A stretch of DNA of 11,097 nucleotides, from assembly GCA_026770575.1 (NCBI GenBank), contig MU657999.1:2336-13432 (forward strand), written 5' to 3'. Source of the DNA: Pelagophyceae sp. CCMP2097. Lineage: Eukaryota; Sar; Pelagophyceae. The position numbers and the translations under genes were made by a program. Positions within the stretch are counted from its first letter, which is position 1. Each line of letters opens with the position of its first letter. Below, one piece after another: positions 1 through 7,485 of this stretch. The notes under the pieces were generated by a model. The model ran no database searches. It was not told the DNA's origin and was given only the letters and a program-made list of their open reading frames with translations.

Positions 1-11
1 CGAGCCAGAGA

Positions 12-1286
12 ATGTCGTCTCCCCCGCGGCACCCGCGCCACCACGGCGAGGCCGGCTCGAACGGGGACGGGCAGCGCAACCGCCGGCGCTTGCGCCTCGA
101 GCCGGGCACTGCGCCGTTTCCGCTCCTGTCCTTTGATGGATACGAAGACGCCGCCGAGCTGCAGCGCGCCGAGCGCCTCGCCAACCCGCCCGCGCCCACG
201 ACCAAGCCGCGAACGAAGAACACGCGCACCTTCCTCGAGCGCGACTGGGCCAACGTCCCATGGAAGGACTTGCTCGGCTTCGCCAAAGGGTTTGGGGGCT
301 TCTCGTGGCTGTCCGCCGGCACCAAGTCAGGCCAAGCCGACTACACCTGCGGGACGCACGAGTCCCGCGAGACCCGCCTGCGCGTCGTGCAGCGCGGCGC
401 GGGCGGCGCCCTCTTCTCCAACGGCGTGCCCCACTCCGCGCAGTTCTCCACTGCGCCGCACAAGGGCAGGGGCGTCGGCGGCGAGTTCGTCTCCGAGATC
501 CGCGGCCTCAGCGCCATCAAACACGGCGCCAAATACATCCTCCTCGAGCTCCGGGCGAAGTACGGCGCGCGGGCGCCGACGATGGACAAGGCCAAGTACG
601 ACCGCATCCCGTCTTTGGCGTCAATCCAGTCGTTCCTCGCGTACAACTGCACTACCAGCAGCTTCAACCTCTGCAACGCCGAGCTCCTGGCGATGTGCGC
701 GAACAAGCGCGTCCTCAACTGGACCGACGTCCAGACGCACGGCCAAGGTGAAATGCTCGTCTGCGGCGAGTTCTGCCGCCAGGTCCAGGTCACGGTCCAC
801 GACGCGGAGGGCTTCCCGACGGGCGAAACCCAGCGCGAGACCAGCCTCGGCGTCATCTTCGCGTCGCGCAAGCAGCTCGAGTGGACGCGCCGCTTCTACA
901 TCCACCTCCAGGCACTCGAGGCGTTACCGACGCCGCCGCCGGCCTATTTTTGGGTCGTACAGGCCGACGGCACGTATAAGCTCGTCAAGGGCTCCAAGGC
1001 GTCCGGCGCCGTGCTTGTCGACCTCGGCATCCACGACGTAAAGTGCGACTCTGGAAAGGACAAGGACGTGCACACGTTCATCCCGCTGCTCTACATGTAC
1101 GTTCAGGTCGAGTGCTTCGAGGCGTACGAGGCGCTGTTCCAGACCTTCCGGCACCTCCCGACGACGCACCTCGGCCTGCCGGGATGCCAGATCCGCCCCG
1201 AGTACGGCTCCCTCGACCGCGCTGCGTACATCGCCATGGCGTTCGCGGCGGTCTGGCCCGAGGTGACGTACGAGGAGACGTACTAG
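12..1286 (+). CDS. MULE-type transposase, N-terminal half (C-terminally truncated)
   Basis: A 424-residue frame without introns or stops. Residues about 75-150 hold a degenerate zinc-finger-like segment (YTCGTHES..TRLRVV....NGVPH) reminiscent of the FLYWCH/WRKY-like fingers at the front of Mutator transposases. From about residue 310 the MULE catalytic fold begins: FWVVQADGTYKL carries the first catalytic Asp (D319) and SLDRAAYIAMAFAAVWPEV the likely second (D402). In MULE proteins the pattern after the conserved 'vfP' is a CxxH pair and then, about 100 residues on, the catalytic Glu. Here a stop follows ten residues after WPEV, so both are missing and the protein cannot be a complete DDE transposase. 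The frame is open to the window edge upstream of the chosen ATG, so the true start may lie outside. A SWIM-type C-terminal half lies convergently on the other strand. The family call is confident. Whether this is an expressed truncated gene or a relic is not known. Confidence 0.72.
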   Translation: MSSPPRHPRHHGEAGSNGDGQRNRRRLRLEPGTAPFPLLSFDGYEDAAELQRAERLANPPAPTTKPRTKNTRTFLERDWANVPWKDLLGFAKGFGGFSWLSAGTKSGQADYTCGTHESRETRLRVVQRGAGGALFSNGVPHSAQFSTAPHKGRGVGGEFVSEIRGLSAIKHGAKYILLELRAKYGARAPTMDKAKYDRIPSLASIQSFLAYNCTTSSFNLCNAELLAMCANKRVLNWTDVQTHGQGEMLVCGEFCRQVQVTVHDAEGFPTGETQRETSLGVIFASRKQLEWTRRFYIHLQALEALPTPPPAYFWVVQADGTYKLVKGSKASGAVLVDLGIHDVKCDSGKDKDVHTFIPLLYMYVQVECFEAYEALFQTFRHLPTTHLGLPGCQIRPEYGSLDRAAYIAMAFAAVWPEVTYEETY

Positions 1287-1381
1287 ATCACCGTCGGATC
1301 TACCCCTCCCCCGCCAGGCTTCCCGTGTCATGATAGCCGCTCTAAGTAATCGTGATCCCGCCAAAAGAGCTGACCTCTAAG

Positions 1382-2386
1382 TTAGTTCGTCTGCGGCTGA
1401 ACGTGGATGCCCGACGCACCCCAGTCCAAGGCCAGAGCGAGGCCAGCGGCCAGGTGCTCGTAGTCCCAGTCGACGAAGGTGGCGCCGTCCTGCGCGGTGT
1501 TGTACAGCGTGATCCGGTGCTTGGGCACCTTCGTCACGGTGCAGCTGCGCACGTAGCCCGTCAAGTACTCGCCGCAATGCTGGACGACGACCTTGTGCCC
1601 GGCGTAGCGCATCGGCTGCTGCAGCCGGCGCATCTCGGCGAGGAACGACGCGGCGGTCTTCTTCTTCGGAGTGCCCGACGACGCGTCCAGCGCGCCCATG
1701 TCCTTCTTTGGGCGGCCGGGCCCGCGCCGCGGCGGCGCGACGTCGATGAGCTGCGCCGGGTCGACGAGCTTCAGGCAGATGGCCGTGGCGACGACGTGGA
1801 CGCACTTGTTGTGGTTGTGCCAGAAATCCTCGCACGCGCAGTCCAAGTCGACAAGCTCAGCGCCGTAGAGGACACCCGGGCCGGGTTGCCGCTCGAAGGT
1901 GGCATCAGCCTGGAAGCCGGCTCCGGCGTCGACACCCTCCTCAGCGCCTTCGGCGCGCGCACGCGCAGCGGGGCGGGCGTGTCCTCGGCGTCGTTGCCGC
2001 GCGCGTCCGCGCCCGAGTAACGTTCTGACCGTCCGCGCGCGCGCCCGCGGCCAGTCGGGACGTAAGCAGCGACCGGCCTGTACTCCGTTGTTGATTATAT
2101 GGGCCGAGGCGGCTCTAGCTGCGTGACGTCGTTCATGTACGCCACGTGAGTGGCCGTCGTAGAGCCGTTGACCTTGCAAAATCGCAACCAAACTCGCCCA
2201 GCACCAGCTGATTCCGACGACCTGTGCAGCGGCCGCGCCTCTGCTAAAAGCGCCTTGACCGTGCAGCTGCACGCGGCCGCGGCCGCGTTGATGCGCACGT
2301 ATCGCTGTTCGAGATCGGGTCCTAGCCTTGACAGGAGGCATGGCCGAGCCGCCATGCCGTCTTACTTCGAACTTACGTTCAAACAC
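1382..2386 (-). CDS. MULE-type transposase C-terminal half: SWIM zinc finger, AT-hook, Tudor-like tail
   Basis: The 334-residue minus-strand frame holds a perfect SWIM signature CxCx9CxH (C183, C185, C195, H197; sequence CACEDFWHNHNKCVHVVA), the zinc module found downstream of the DDE domain in Mutator transposases. An AT-hook core follows (RRGPGRPKK, residues 220-228), then residues about 258-325 resemble a Tudor/SH3-like barrel (GHKVVVQHCGEYLTGYV..). Together these would bind DNA or chromatin. The first 150 or so residues are Arg/Ala-rich and do not look like a domain, so the genuine coding part probably starts near residue 150 (about position 1940), with the rest fortuitous or belonging to a missed exon. 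No catalytic domain precedes it on this strand. The frame ends 95 bp from the stop of the convergent N-terminal half. It is either a rearranged piece of one element or the tail of a second one. I am sure of the SWIM motif and unsure of the 5' limit. Confidence 0.6.
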   Translation of the reverse strand: MFERKFEVRRHGGSAMPPVKARTRSRTAIRAHQRGRGRVQLHGQGAFSRGAAAAQVVGISWCWASLVAILQGQRLYDGHSRGVHERRHAARAASAHIINNGVQAGRCLRPDWPRARARTVRTLLGRGRARQRRRGHARPAARARAEGAEEGVDAGAGFQADATFERQPGPGVLYGAELVDLDCACEDFWHNHNKCVHVVATAICLKLVDPAQLIDVAPPRRGPGRPKKDMGALDASSGTPKKKTAASFLAEMRRLQQPMRYAGHKVVVQHCGEYLTGYVRSCTVTKVPKHRITLYNTAQDGATFVDWDYEHLAAGLALALDWGASGIHVQPQTN

Positions 2387-2541
2387 GCGTATTCGAATTC
2401 GAACTAAGACTTTTCATATTTTCATGAACTTTTGGGTCTTTATATTCGTTTAAATGAGTGGCTTTCGAGCGTTAGTTCCTATTCTAACTTTTAAAAGTAT
2501 ATCCCAAATTTTCTCCAACGGACATCAAACCTATCTAACTG
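2387..2541. other. AT-rich spacer
   Basis: The base composition drops sharply from GC-rich to AT-rich here. It contains a perfect 12-bp palindrome TTCGAATTCGAA at 2392-2403 and short T-rich runs. I see no gene. It separates the MULE remnants from the next transposable element. Confidence 0.5.
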
Positions 2542-3439
2542 GTACAAGCAGTGGCGGTATTTTTGCCGGCCTATTAAAGGGTGTATATAACAGACATTGG
2601 TGCTTCTGCAGCCTCGACGCGGGCAGCACTGTTGGAGTTTGGTACGGCGTTGGAAAGAGGAAGGCTGCCGCTACAACATGGGTCAAACAGTTTTGTCTAA
2701 TTCGACCGCGCCGTCGCGCAGCTGCGGTCGAAAGTAGAGAATTTGATAGTCTGTCTTCTGATAGTCTTCAGACAAAGTTTGAACTCATGCCAGTCGTTGG
2801 GGCCGCTGGGCGTGCGTACGGGTCCCGTTTCAGCCGCAGGCGCCGCGCCGACGAGCCGATCCGGCTGCGGCTGTATCTCGCGCTCCGGCGAACGCGAGCT
2901 CGACACGCTCGCACAGCAAGAAGACGGTCACGCCCTGGCGCGCGAACACGCGGCCGGGCCGCGCGGAGACGCCGCCGGAGACGGGCAAAGGCGCGCGGTG
3001 ACGACCGAGGACCGGCACGCGCACCAAGCGCAGCAGACAAAGGGCCCGCACCGCGGGCCATGGCACGGCGGGCCCCTGAAAGTATGGTAAGTTTCAAGAT
3101 TTTGTCGATCTCTCGGACGGTCGGTGGCTCCGAGGGTCTCGCAGACGTACCCTCTCCCCTCGTGCCATGCACGGCGCTGCGCCGCCTTTGTGTTCACGCC
3201 CGTATAGGGCGGGTTGGCCCGACCTCGCCGACGTCTGTTAATGCCGCCCAAGACTATCGACTATCCGCGACCTTTGGGCGGGTGTAGCGCAGGCGCCAGG
3301 TGCCCGATCTTCGCAAACAAAAGAATGCTACATGGCCGCGAGAGCGCGCTCTCTGCAGCCCCGTCGTCCGATTCTCGCCAAACGGAGGCAGAGCAGAGGG
3401 ACTACTTCCAATGTCTGTTAATGCCGCCACTGCTTGTAC
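2542..3439. mobile_element. Non-autonomous TIR element, hAT-like ends (898 bp)
   Basis: The left end GTACAAGCAGTGGCGGTATT (2542-2561) is the reverse complement, with one mismatch, of the right end AATGCCGCCACTGCTTGTAC (3420-3439). CAGTGGCGG is the kind of terminus common in hAT elements. No transposase frame is recognisable inside. The interior is AT-rich at the left, then GC-rich, and holds a 9-bp inverted repeat TTCGACCGC/GCGGTCGAA (2701-2709 and 2724-2732). A clear 8-bp direct target duplication is not visible; the flanks immediately outside CAGTGGCGG are inverted rather than direct copies. The superfamily call is therefore tentative, while the paired ends are plain in the sequence. Confidence 0.5.
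3233..3428. repeat. 16-bp direct repeat, copies at 3233-3248 and 3413-3428
   Basis: GTCTGTTAATGCCGCC occurs twice exactly, 180 bp apart. The second copy is part of the right inverted terminus of the surrounding element, so the first looks like an internal duplicate of the subterminal sequence or the remnant of a nested end. The 164 bp between the copies has no obvious gene or A-rich tail. Confidence 0.6.
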
Positions 3440-3448
3440 ATATTGTTC

Positions 3449-3511
3449 AGGACCCGAAGGGTCCTTGCCGTTTATTCAACGTCAGTTTACGGCAAGGGCC
3501 CTTCGGGTCCT
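3449..3511. repeat. Nested hairpin of composite repeat, copy 1
   Basis: Arm 3449-3471 pairs with arm 3489-3511 over 23 bp with a single G-T wobble, leaving a 17-nt loop. The left arm is itself a perfect small hairpin (AGGACCC-GAA-GGGTCCT), and the right arm contains the palindrome AAGGGCCCTT. The DNA could therefore form a large stem or two smaller ones. Confidence 0.85.
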
Positions 3512-3539
3512 TTGATTGAAGGATTACCAGGGGCAATTA

Positions 3540-3540
<1 letters not shown>

Positions 3541-3574
<34 letters not shown>

Positions 3575-3583
3575 TTGTCCGTC
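3541..3583. repeat. (TCTG)n microsatellite inside composite repeat
   Basis: About ten tandem tetranucleotide units, mostly TCTG with TTTG and TCCG variants, directly after the ACCAGGGGCAATT junction. The same position in copy 2 holds a TCTG/TCCG tract. Confidence 0.9.
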
Positions 3584-3633
3584 GCCGGGTCCATCCGTGA
3601 GGTTCCACCTTTGGGAAGAAAAAAACAGCAACT

Positions 3634-3755
3634 CGGCCGATTTAGCGATTGGTGGTTGATGCGATCGCTAAAATTGGGAGTTTAGGTCGAGCAGGAGCCT
3701 CATTGGAATCATCATAGAAGAAGTTTTTGGTCACAGGTTCGAATCTGGTCGGCCG
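3634..3755 (+). other. tRNA-like core with Pol III-type A and B boxes, copy 1
   Basis: The ends pair as a 7-bp acceptor-like stem, CGGCCGA (3634-3640) with TCGGCCG (3749-3755). GGTTCGAATCT at 3737-3747 matches the B-box GGTTCGANTCC in ten of eleven positions. TTAGCGATTGG at 3642-3652 resembles an A-box. An A-rich run follows. At 122 nt it is too long for a normal tRNA, and the anticodon arm does not fold canonically. The second copy (9329-9450) has exactly the same length. It is best read as the tRNA-derived head of a SINE-like repeat, not a working tRNA gene. Confidence 0.45.
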
Positions 3756-3931
3756 CAAAAAAAAGAAAAAATAAATAGCTCAATAAGAAATAAAATAATA
3801 AAAATAAAGATAAGGAGGATTTGAAAGTTCAGCGATTAGTTAAATAATTTCAATTATTTACGTGGGCATTGCAATGGGATTTGGCTGTATCCTTCGGGTC
3901 CTCCGTGTGCCTCCGGCGCGCTCTTGTAATA

Positions 3932-4331
3932 GAATGGATAGGAATCCTTCCTAGTTTACAACACTGTGGGTAGAAATGTGACCAGCTCGTGACGATGCGC
4001 GACGTGTAGCGGGAGTACACGGTCGGGCTGTACGGCGGGCCCGCGCTGCGAGAGTTCCAGCGTTTGGGTAGCGAGTGGCCGGCTCCCGGTTCGGTGAGAG
4101 TCTACGGTTAAGTTCGAAGGGCCCCCGGTTCGGCGCGTGGCTACCCCGCGGTGCCGTCGGGGCCGAGGCCTAGAGTGGCTTCGACGCGGCGGCGGTGGCG
4201 CGACGCGAGGACGCGGGCGCGTACGGAGGCCGACGAAGACAAAGCCGCCGTGCTTGCTTTCGATGTGCTTGCGCCATTTCGAGTGCCTATTTCGAGTGCC
4301 TGCGGCGTCGGCGGTCCGTCGGAAAGGGTCC
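3932..4331. other. Intergenic region downstream of TTC4 (no gene seen)
   Basis: This is the 3' flank of the minus-strand TTC4 gene and should hold its 3' UTR. I see no AATAAA-like signal. It contains a 13-bp perfect tandem duplication (ATTTCGAGTGCCT at 4276-4288 and 4289-4301) and two CCCGGTTCGG repeats near 4085 and 4122. The frames across it are arginine-rich and unconvincing. Confidence 0.4.
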
Positions 4332-5724
4332 TCACATGGTTGACGTCGTGGGCCGGACCTCGAGCGTGATGATGGGCGGCGCGACGTGGAGCGGATGGTC
4401 CATGAGTTCACGCAGTGTCGCCGCCGGCGAAACCTCGAACCAGTCGTCCTCCGGCGCGGCGGCGCACTCGTCGGCGTCGCGCCGCGTGGCCGAGTCGCAG
4501 TAGGTGACGTACTCGTCGGCGCCGCGGAGAGCGTCGACGGCGCGCCTGCGCGCGTAGACGGCCACGCCCGAACATTTGTACGTGCCGTCGGTGTCCCATT
4601 GTGGCCCTTCGTCGTCGTCCGGGTACAGCTCGCCGAGCCATTGGGCTAGGAGGTCGTCGACGTCGACGGCTTCTGCGAGGTCCGGGTGGGCGTCACCAAC
4701 TTCCGGATACGAAAACAACACGGGCCAGGTGAGGCGGCCGTCTCGGAGCTGCGGCGAGACGTTGCGGCCCTGAAGCCGGAACTCGTGCCGCACCTCCGTC
4801 GGGCCGACCTTGCCGCGGTTCACCGTCGCCGCCGCGTAGACGGCGCGCCAAGCCGAATGCCGCACCACCTCGGCGGCCTTCGCCAAACGCGCCTGCTCCT
4901 CGAGGGCCGCCATTTCGTTAACGGCCTTTGCGGCCAGGTCGCACAGCGCCTTGCCCTCGCCGGCGTCCGCGGCGAGGCCTTCGCACGACTCGATTCCAAA
5001 GTCGCACGCCGCCTTTGCGTCCTTCCATTGCTTGAGCGACGCGCACGCTCTGGCGAGGCGGTACCACGCCTTTGCGTTCTTCGGTTCCGCCTTGATGGCG
5101 TCGCGGCAGTCCGCCTTTGCATTGCCGTAGTTTTTGAGCAAGATGGAACATTGCGCGCGGTTGAGCAGCAGCGCCGCGCGAACCGCAGGCGGCACAAAGT
5201 CGCCCAGCTCCGCGTCGGCGGCGCGGCACAGCGCCAGGCCGTCCGAGTACTGCTTGGCAGCCTCGCGGTACCTGGGTCCGGCGGTTGCACGGGGCATAGC
5301 GCAGAGTGCGTATTGCGTAAGAGTGTGCGTAGGACACGCACCATTTGTCCCGCTTCGTTTTCACTGCCGTCGCAAAGTACTTGTTCCCGCGCTCCTTGGC
5401 TTCGACGGCGAGTGCGGAAGGCGGGTCGTCGCCGTCGCGCAGCAGGAGCAGCGCTTCGAGCATGGCCGGGTCCATTGCAGCGGCGTCGTCGCAGAGCAGC
5501 GGCGAGTTGACGTCGACGTCGTCGCCGTCGCAGACGCCGCCCAGAAACGCGTCGCGCTCGGACCACGCCTCGAGGCAGTCCAACAAGTCCGCCATCTCAC
5601 CCTCCTCTTTGCCAAGGAGCGACTCGAGCGCCGGCAGGTCCACATTCGACGCCGCCGCGCCGTCGCCGACGACCGCCGCGGGGGGGGGCACCGCGGCGTC
5701 CGGCGGCGCACCAGCGGCGGCCAT
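4332..5724 (-). CDS. TTC4: TTC4/Cns1-family Hsp90 co-chaperone (TPR protein), two exons
   Basis: Join of 5724-5342 and 5271-4332, 440 residues. The 70-nt intron has a GTGCGT donor and CCCAG acceptor; it splits the codon for W128 and restores the first TPR (..KRDKW|YREAAKQYSDG). An acidic N-terminal region is followed by three TPRs at about 104-145, 160-193 and 194-227. The two-carboxylate clamp residues that hold the C-terminal EEVD of Hsp90/Hsp70 are all present: K110, N114, N165, K195, R199. A linker helix follows, then the C-terminal TTC4/Cns1 domain with its hallmark WPVLFSYPE (310-318) and a segment ending near FEVSPAAT (406-413). Human TTC4 is 387 residues, so this is a full-length protein. 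By family knowledge it acts in the cytosol or nucleus in client transfer between Hsp70 and Hsp90. ATG 5724 is preferred over an in-frame upstream ATG at 5805, which lies in the shared promoter and adds unconserved residues. It is divergently paired with the chorein-like gene. Confidence 0.88.
5272..5341 (-). other. TTC4 intron (70 nt)
   Basis: GT at 5341-5340 and AG at 5273-5272 on the minus strand, phase 2. Without splicing, the frame carrying the N-terminal region loses the TPR signature directly after W128. With splicing the first TPR is continuous. Confidence 0.85.
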
Positions 5725-5865
5725 GCGACTCTGGCGTGGGGCGTAAGGGCGCTTAAGGCCGCGAGACCGTGACGTCGTCGGAAGATATCGCCGATATAGC
5801 GTCATGCAAATGCGCGCCGCGTGTGCATTTGCGCCCCCGTTCCTTCGTCGGGTCCAGCAGTCCCC
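5725..5865. promoter_or_regulatory. Shared divergent promoter between TTC4 and the chorein-like gene
   Basis: Only 141 bp separate the two start codons, so both 5' UTRs and promoters must lie here. Visible motifs are TGACGTCG (a near-CRE), two GATAT half-sites arranged as GATATCGCCGATAT, and an octamer-like ATGCAAAT. I see no TATA box at a convincing distance from either start. Assignment as a promoter comes from position; the motifs are suggestive only. Confidence 0.5.
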
Positions 5866-7391
5866 ATGGGGCTCGGCGTCGCGGCCGTGCTGCTTCTATG
5901 GGCGCCTTTGTGCGCTTTGCGCGCGGCGCCGCAGCGGCGGTGGCCGCGGCGCCGCGCCAAGGCGAACCCGTTGGACGAAGAGCAAAAATGGCGCCGGGAC
6001 ACGACCAAGGTCCGCCCCCCGCAACCCCGACACAGCAAACTGTCTGCCGCAGGTGGACATCGACGACAAGATGGTGTACAGCATGTTCCGCCGGCAGTTC
6101 GGCATGCTCTTCGTCGGGTTCAATCCGAAGAAGCAGCTCGCCGTCTCTGCGTGGCGCGGGAGCGCGCGGCTCCGGGACCTCGAGCTGAACGCCAGCGTTT
6201 TGAATCTCATCTTCAACCCCGGGGTCCTCGAGGACGTCGACCAAGACGAACCGCCGGTAATATCCCCGCGCGCTCCGGTTCTCGCGACGCGTTACGTAGG
6301 TACAGTTAGTGGGCGCCCGCGCGGACCGCGTCTCCGTCGCCTGGAAGTCGCTCTTCTCCCTCGCGCGCGAGCCGCTGGACGTTCGCGTCGCCCGCCTCGA
6401 GCTGGACCTCGACTTCAACGCCCCGAGGCCGTCGCCGCGCGCCGTCGCGAGAGCAAAGGCGGATTGGGTCGCTCTGGTCGGAGAACCCACTTCGCCGCTG
6501 GCCTCGTACCCCATCGGCGAGGGCGCGCGCTACGTCATCGACGAGCTCGTGCTGACGGTGCGCGGCGTGGCCACGCCGCTGCCCCGCTACGCGCAAAACG
6601 CGACGGTGCGCGTCACCGCGCGCGGCCTCGAGGCCCAATCCGTCGACGCCACCGGTCAACCAAACGACTTGAAGCAGTGCTGGAAGTCCCTCAACGCCGA
6701 CCTCGAGAAGAATCGCACAAACGCCGCAAACAAACGCAAGCCTAAGCGAGCATACATCGTGCGTCTTCCGGCGTCGGCCGCCCGCCGGAGCGACAAGTTG
6801 CCCTAGGCGAAGCGCATCGTCGCGCGGCAAATCGAGATCCAGTTCGCAGAGGAGGCCGTCGAGCCCCCGCATTCTGCGCCGGCGGCCGACGCCGTCGCGG
6901 CAGCGGTGGACGTCGCCGTCGCGGCGGCGCGCGACGCGGCGGCACGCGACGCGGCGTCTCCCATGCAAAAGGTCCTCGACGGCCTCAAGCCCGAAGGCCT
7001 GAAGCGCGGCAACGAGACGGCGCAGCCGCCCGACGACCGGTGCGGAGGTGACGCGGTGGGGCTACGCGCGGCCCTCTGACGCGGCGCCTCCTTTAGGACC
7101 GACGGTGGCGCTGCCTGGTTTATGGGTTCGCTCGCGGGGGCGCATTTCTCGAAAAAGGCGGAGCCGCCCGAGGCGCCGTCGCCGCGCGTGGCGGCCGCGC
7201 TGCCCGTGCCGTCTGCGCCGCCCTTGGCCGCGCTGGCCGCGCCGCGCTGCTTCGAGGCCATCGCGGACGCGCCCTTCGCAGAGGCGCTCGTAACCATCGG
7301 CTATGACGTCAAGACGCACGGTATCGTGCAGCTCAAATACGACGTCGACGGCCGCCAGCACTGCGCCGCGTCCAATCGGAACTGGGGCTAG
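5866..7391 (+). CDS. Chorein-N-like (VPS13-type) lipid-transfer domain protein with signal peptide, five exons
   Basis: Proposed exons are 5866-6009, 6053-6256, 6300-6758, 6807-7039 and 7097-7391, giving 444 residues. Introns of 43, 43, 48 and 57 nt are all GT-AG and every phase agrees. Residues 1-21 (MGLGVAAVLLLWAPLCALRA) form a textbook signal peptide. Residues about 58-160 match the chorein-N pattern: an N-terminal helix, LAVSAWRGSARLRDLELN, then VQLVGARADRVSVAWKSLF and PLDVRVARLELDLDF, equivalent to VPS13 'G.v.L.nl.l....v..G.ig.l...iPW..L'. The rest has an Ala-rich helix, a Pro-rich stretch and the end VTIGYDVKTHGIVQLKYDV. VPS13/ATG2 proteins are bridge-like lipid-transfer proteins thousands of residues long, whereas this one is short. 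The signal peptide implies entry into the ER, and perhaps a plastid or other compartment of complex origin. The final exon could extend further through a missed intron. The domain call is by pattern only. Confidence 0.6.
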
Positions 7392-7485
7392 CAAACGACG
7401 GGGACCCGGCGGACCGGCGCGGGCGCGGCGAGAGTCGGGGGACAGTCGTCCCGGGGCGCGCGCCTTGCCCGCGCCGTCTCTTCGA

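Larger units (their letters stand above)
3449..3931 (+). mobile_element. Composite repeat, copy 1 (hairpin + TCTG tract + tRNA-like body + A-rich tail)
   Basis: This unit recurs from 8425 (interrupted by an insertion) and, truncated, from 10087. Its parts in order are a long hairpin (3449-3511), the junction GGATTACCAGGGGCA, a TCTG microsatellite, a conserved block that includes a tRNA-like core (3634-3755), an A-rich tail (about 3756-3850), and a 3' block ending GCGCTCTTGTAATA. TCCTTCGGGTCCTC near the end (3891-3904) is the inverted copy of the GAGGACCCGAAGGA that starts the unit in the other copies, so it also has inverted ends. It has no coding capacity. The internal Pol III-like promoter and A-rich tail suggest a SINE-like element; the inverted ends suggest a foldback DNA element. 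I cannot decide between them. Confidence 0.6.

Noticed and set aside
133..1041. 302-codon plus-strand frame inside the MULE gene
   Set aside because: Ser/Arg/Ala-rich out-of-frame shadow of the transposase frame, with no domain.
1352..2020. 222-codon plus-strand open frame
   Set aside because: It is antisense to the SWIM/AT-hook region, which has a recognisable motif on the minus strand. High GC makes long antisense frames common.
2454..3287. 277-codon plus-strand frame
   Set aside because: It crosses an AT-rich to GC-rich boundary inside a TIR element, is Arg-rich in the middle, and has no recognisable domain.
3449..3511. Hairpin considered as a bacterial-type terminator
   Set aside because: The genome is eukaryotic, the stem is part of a dispersed repeat, and no T-run follows the stem.
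3541..3583. Tandem tract considered as a CRISPR-like array
   Set aside because: Plain tetranucleotide microsatellite with no spacers.
3634..3755. Functional tRNA gene
   Set aside because: Too long, no canonical anticodon arm, and lies inside a multi-copy repeat.
4245..4310. Minus-strand KWRKHIESKH stretch considered as a C2H2 zinc finger
   Set aside because: The required cysteine pair is missing and it lies downstream of the TTC4 stop in a frame with no other support.
4686..5510. 274-codon plus-strand frame
   Set aside because: Antisense to the well-supported TTC4 exons and intron.
5804..6745. Single unspliced 313-codon reading of the chorein-like locus
   Set aside because: It gives meaningful sequence only over 6053-6256. 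The spliced model keeps a signal peptide and a continuous chorein pattern in one protein.
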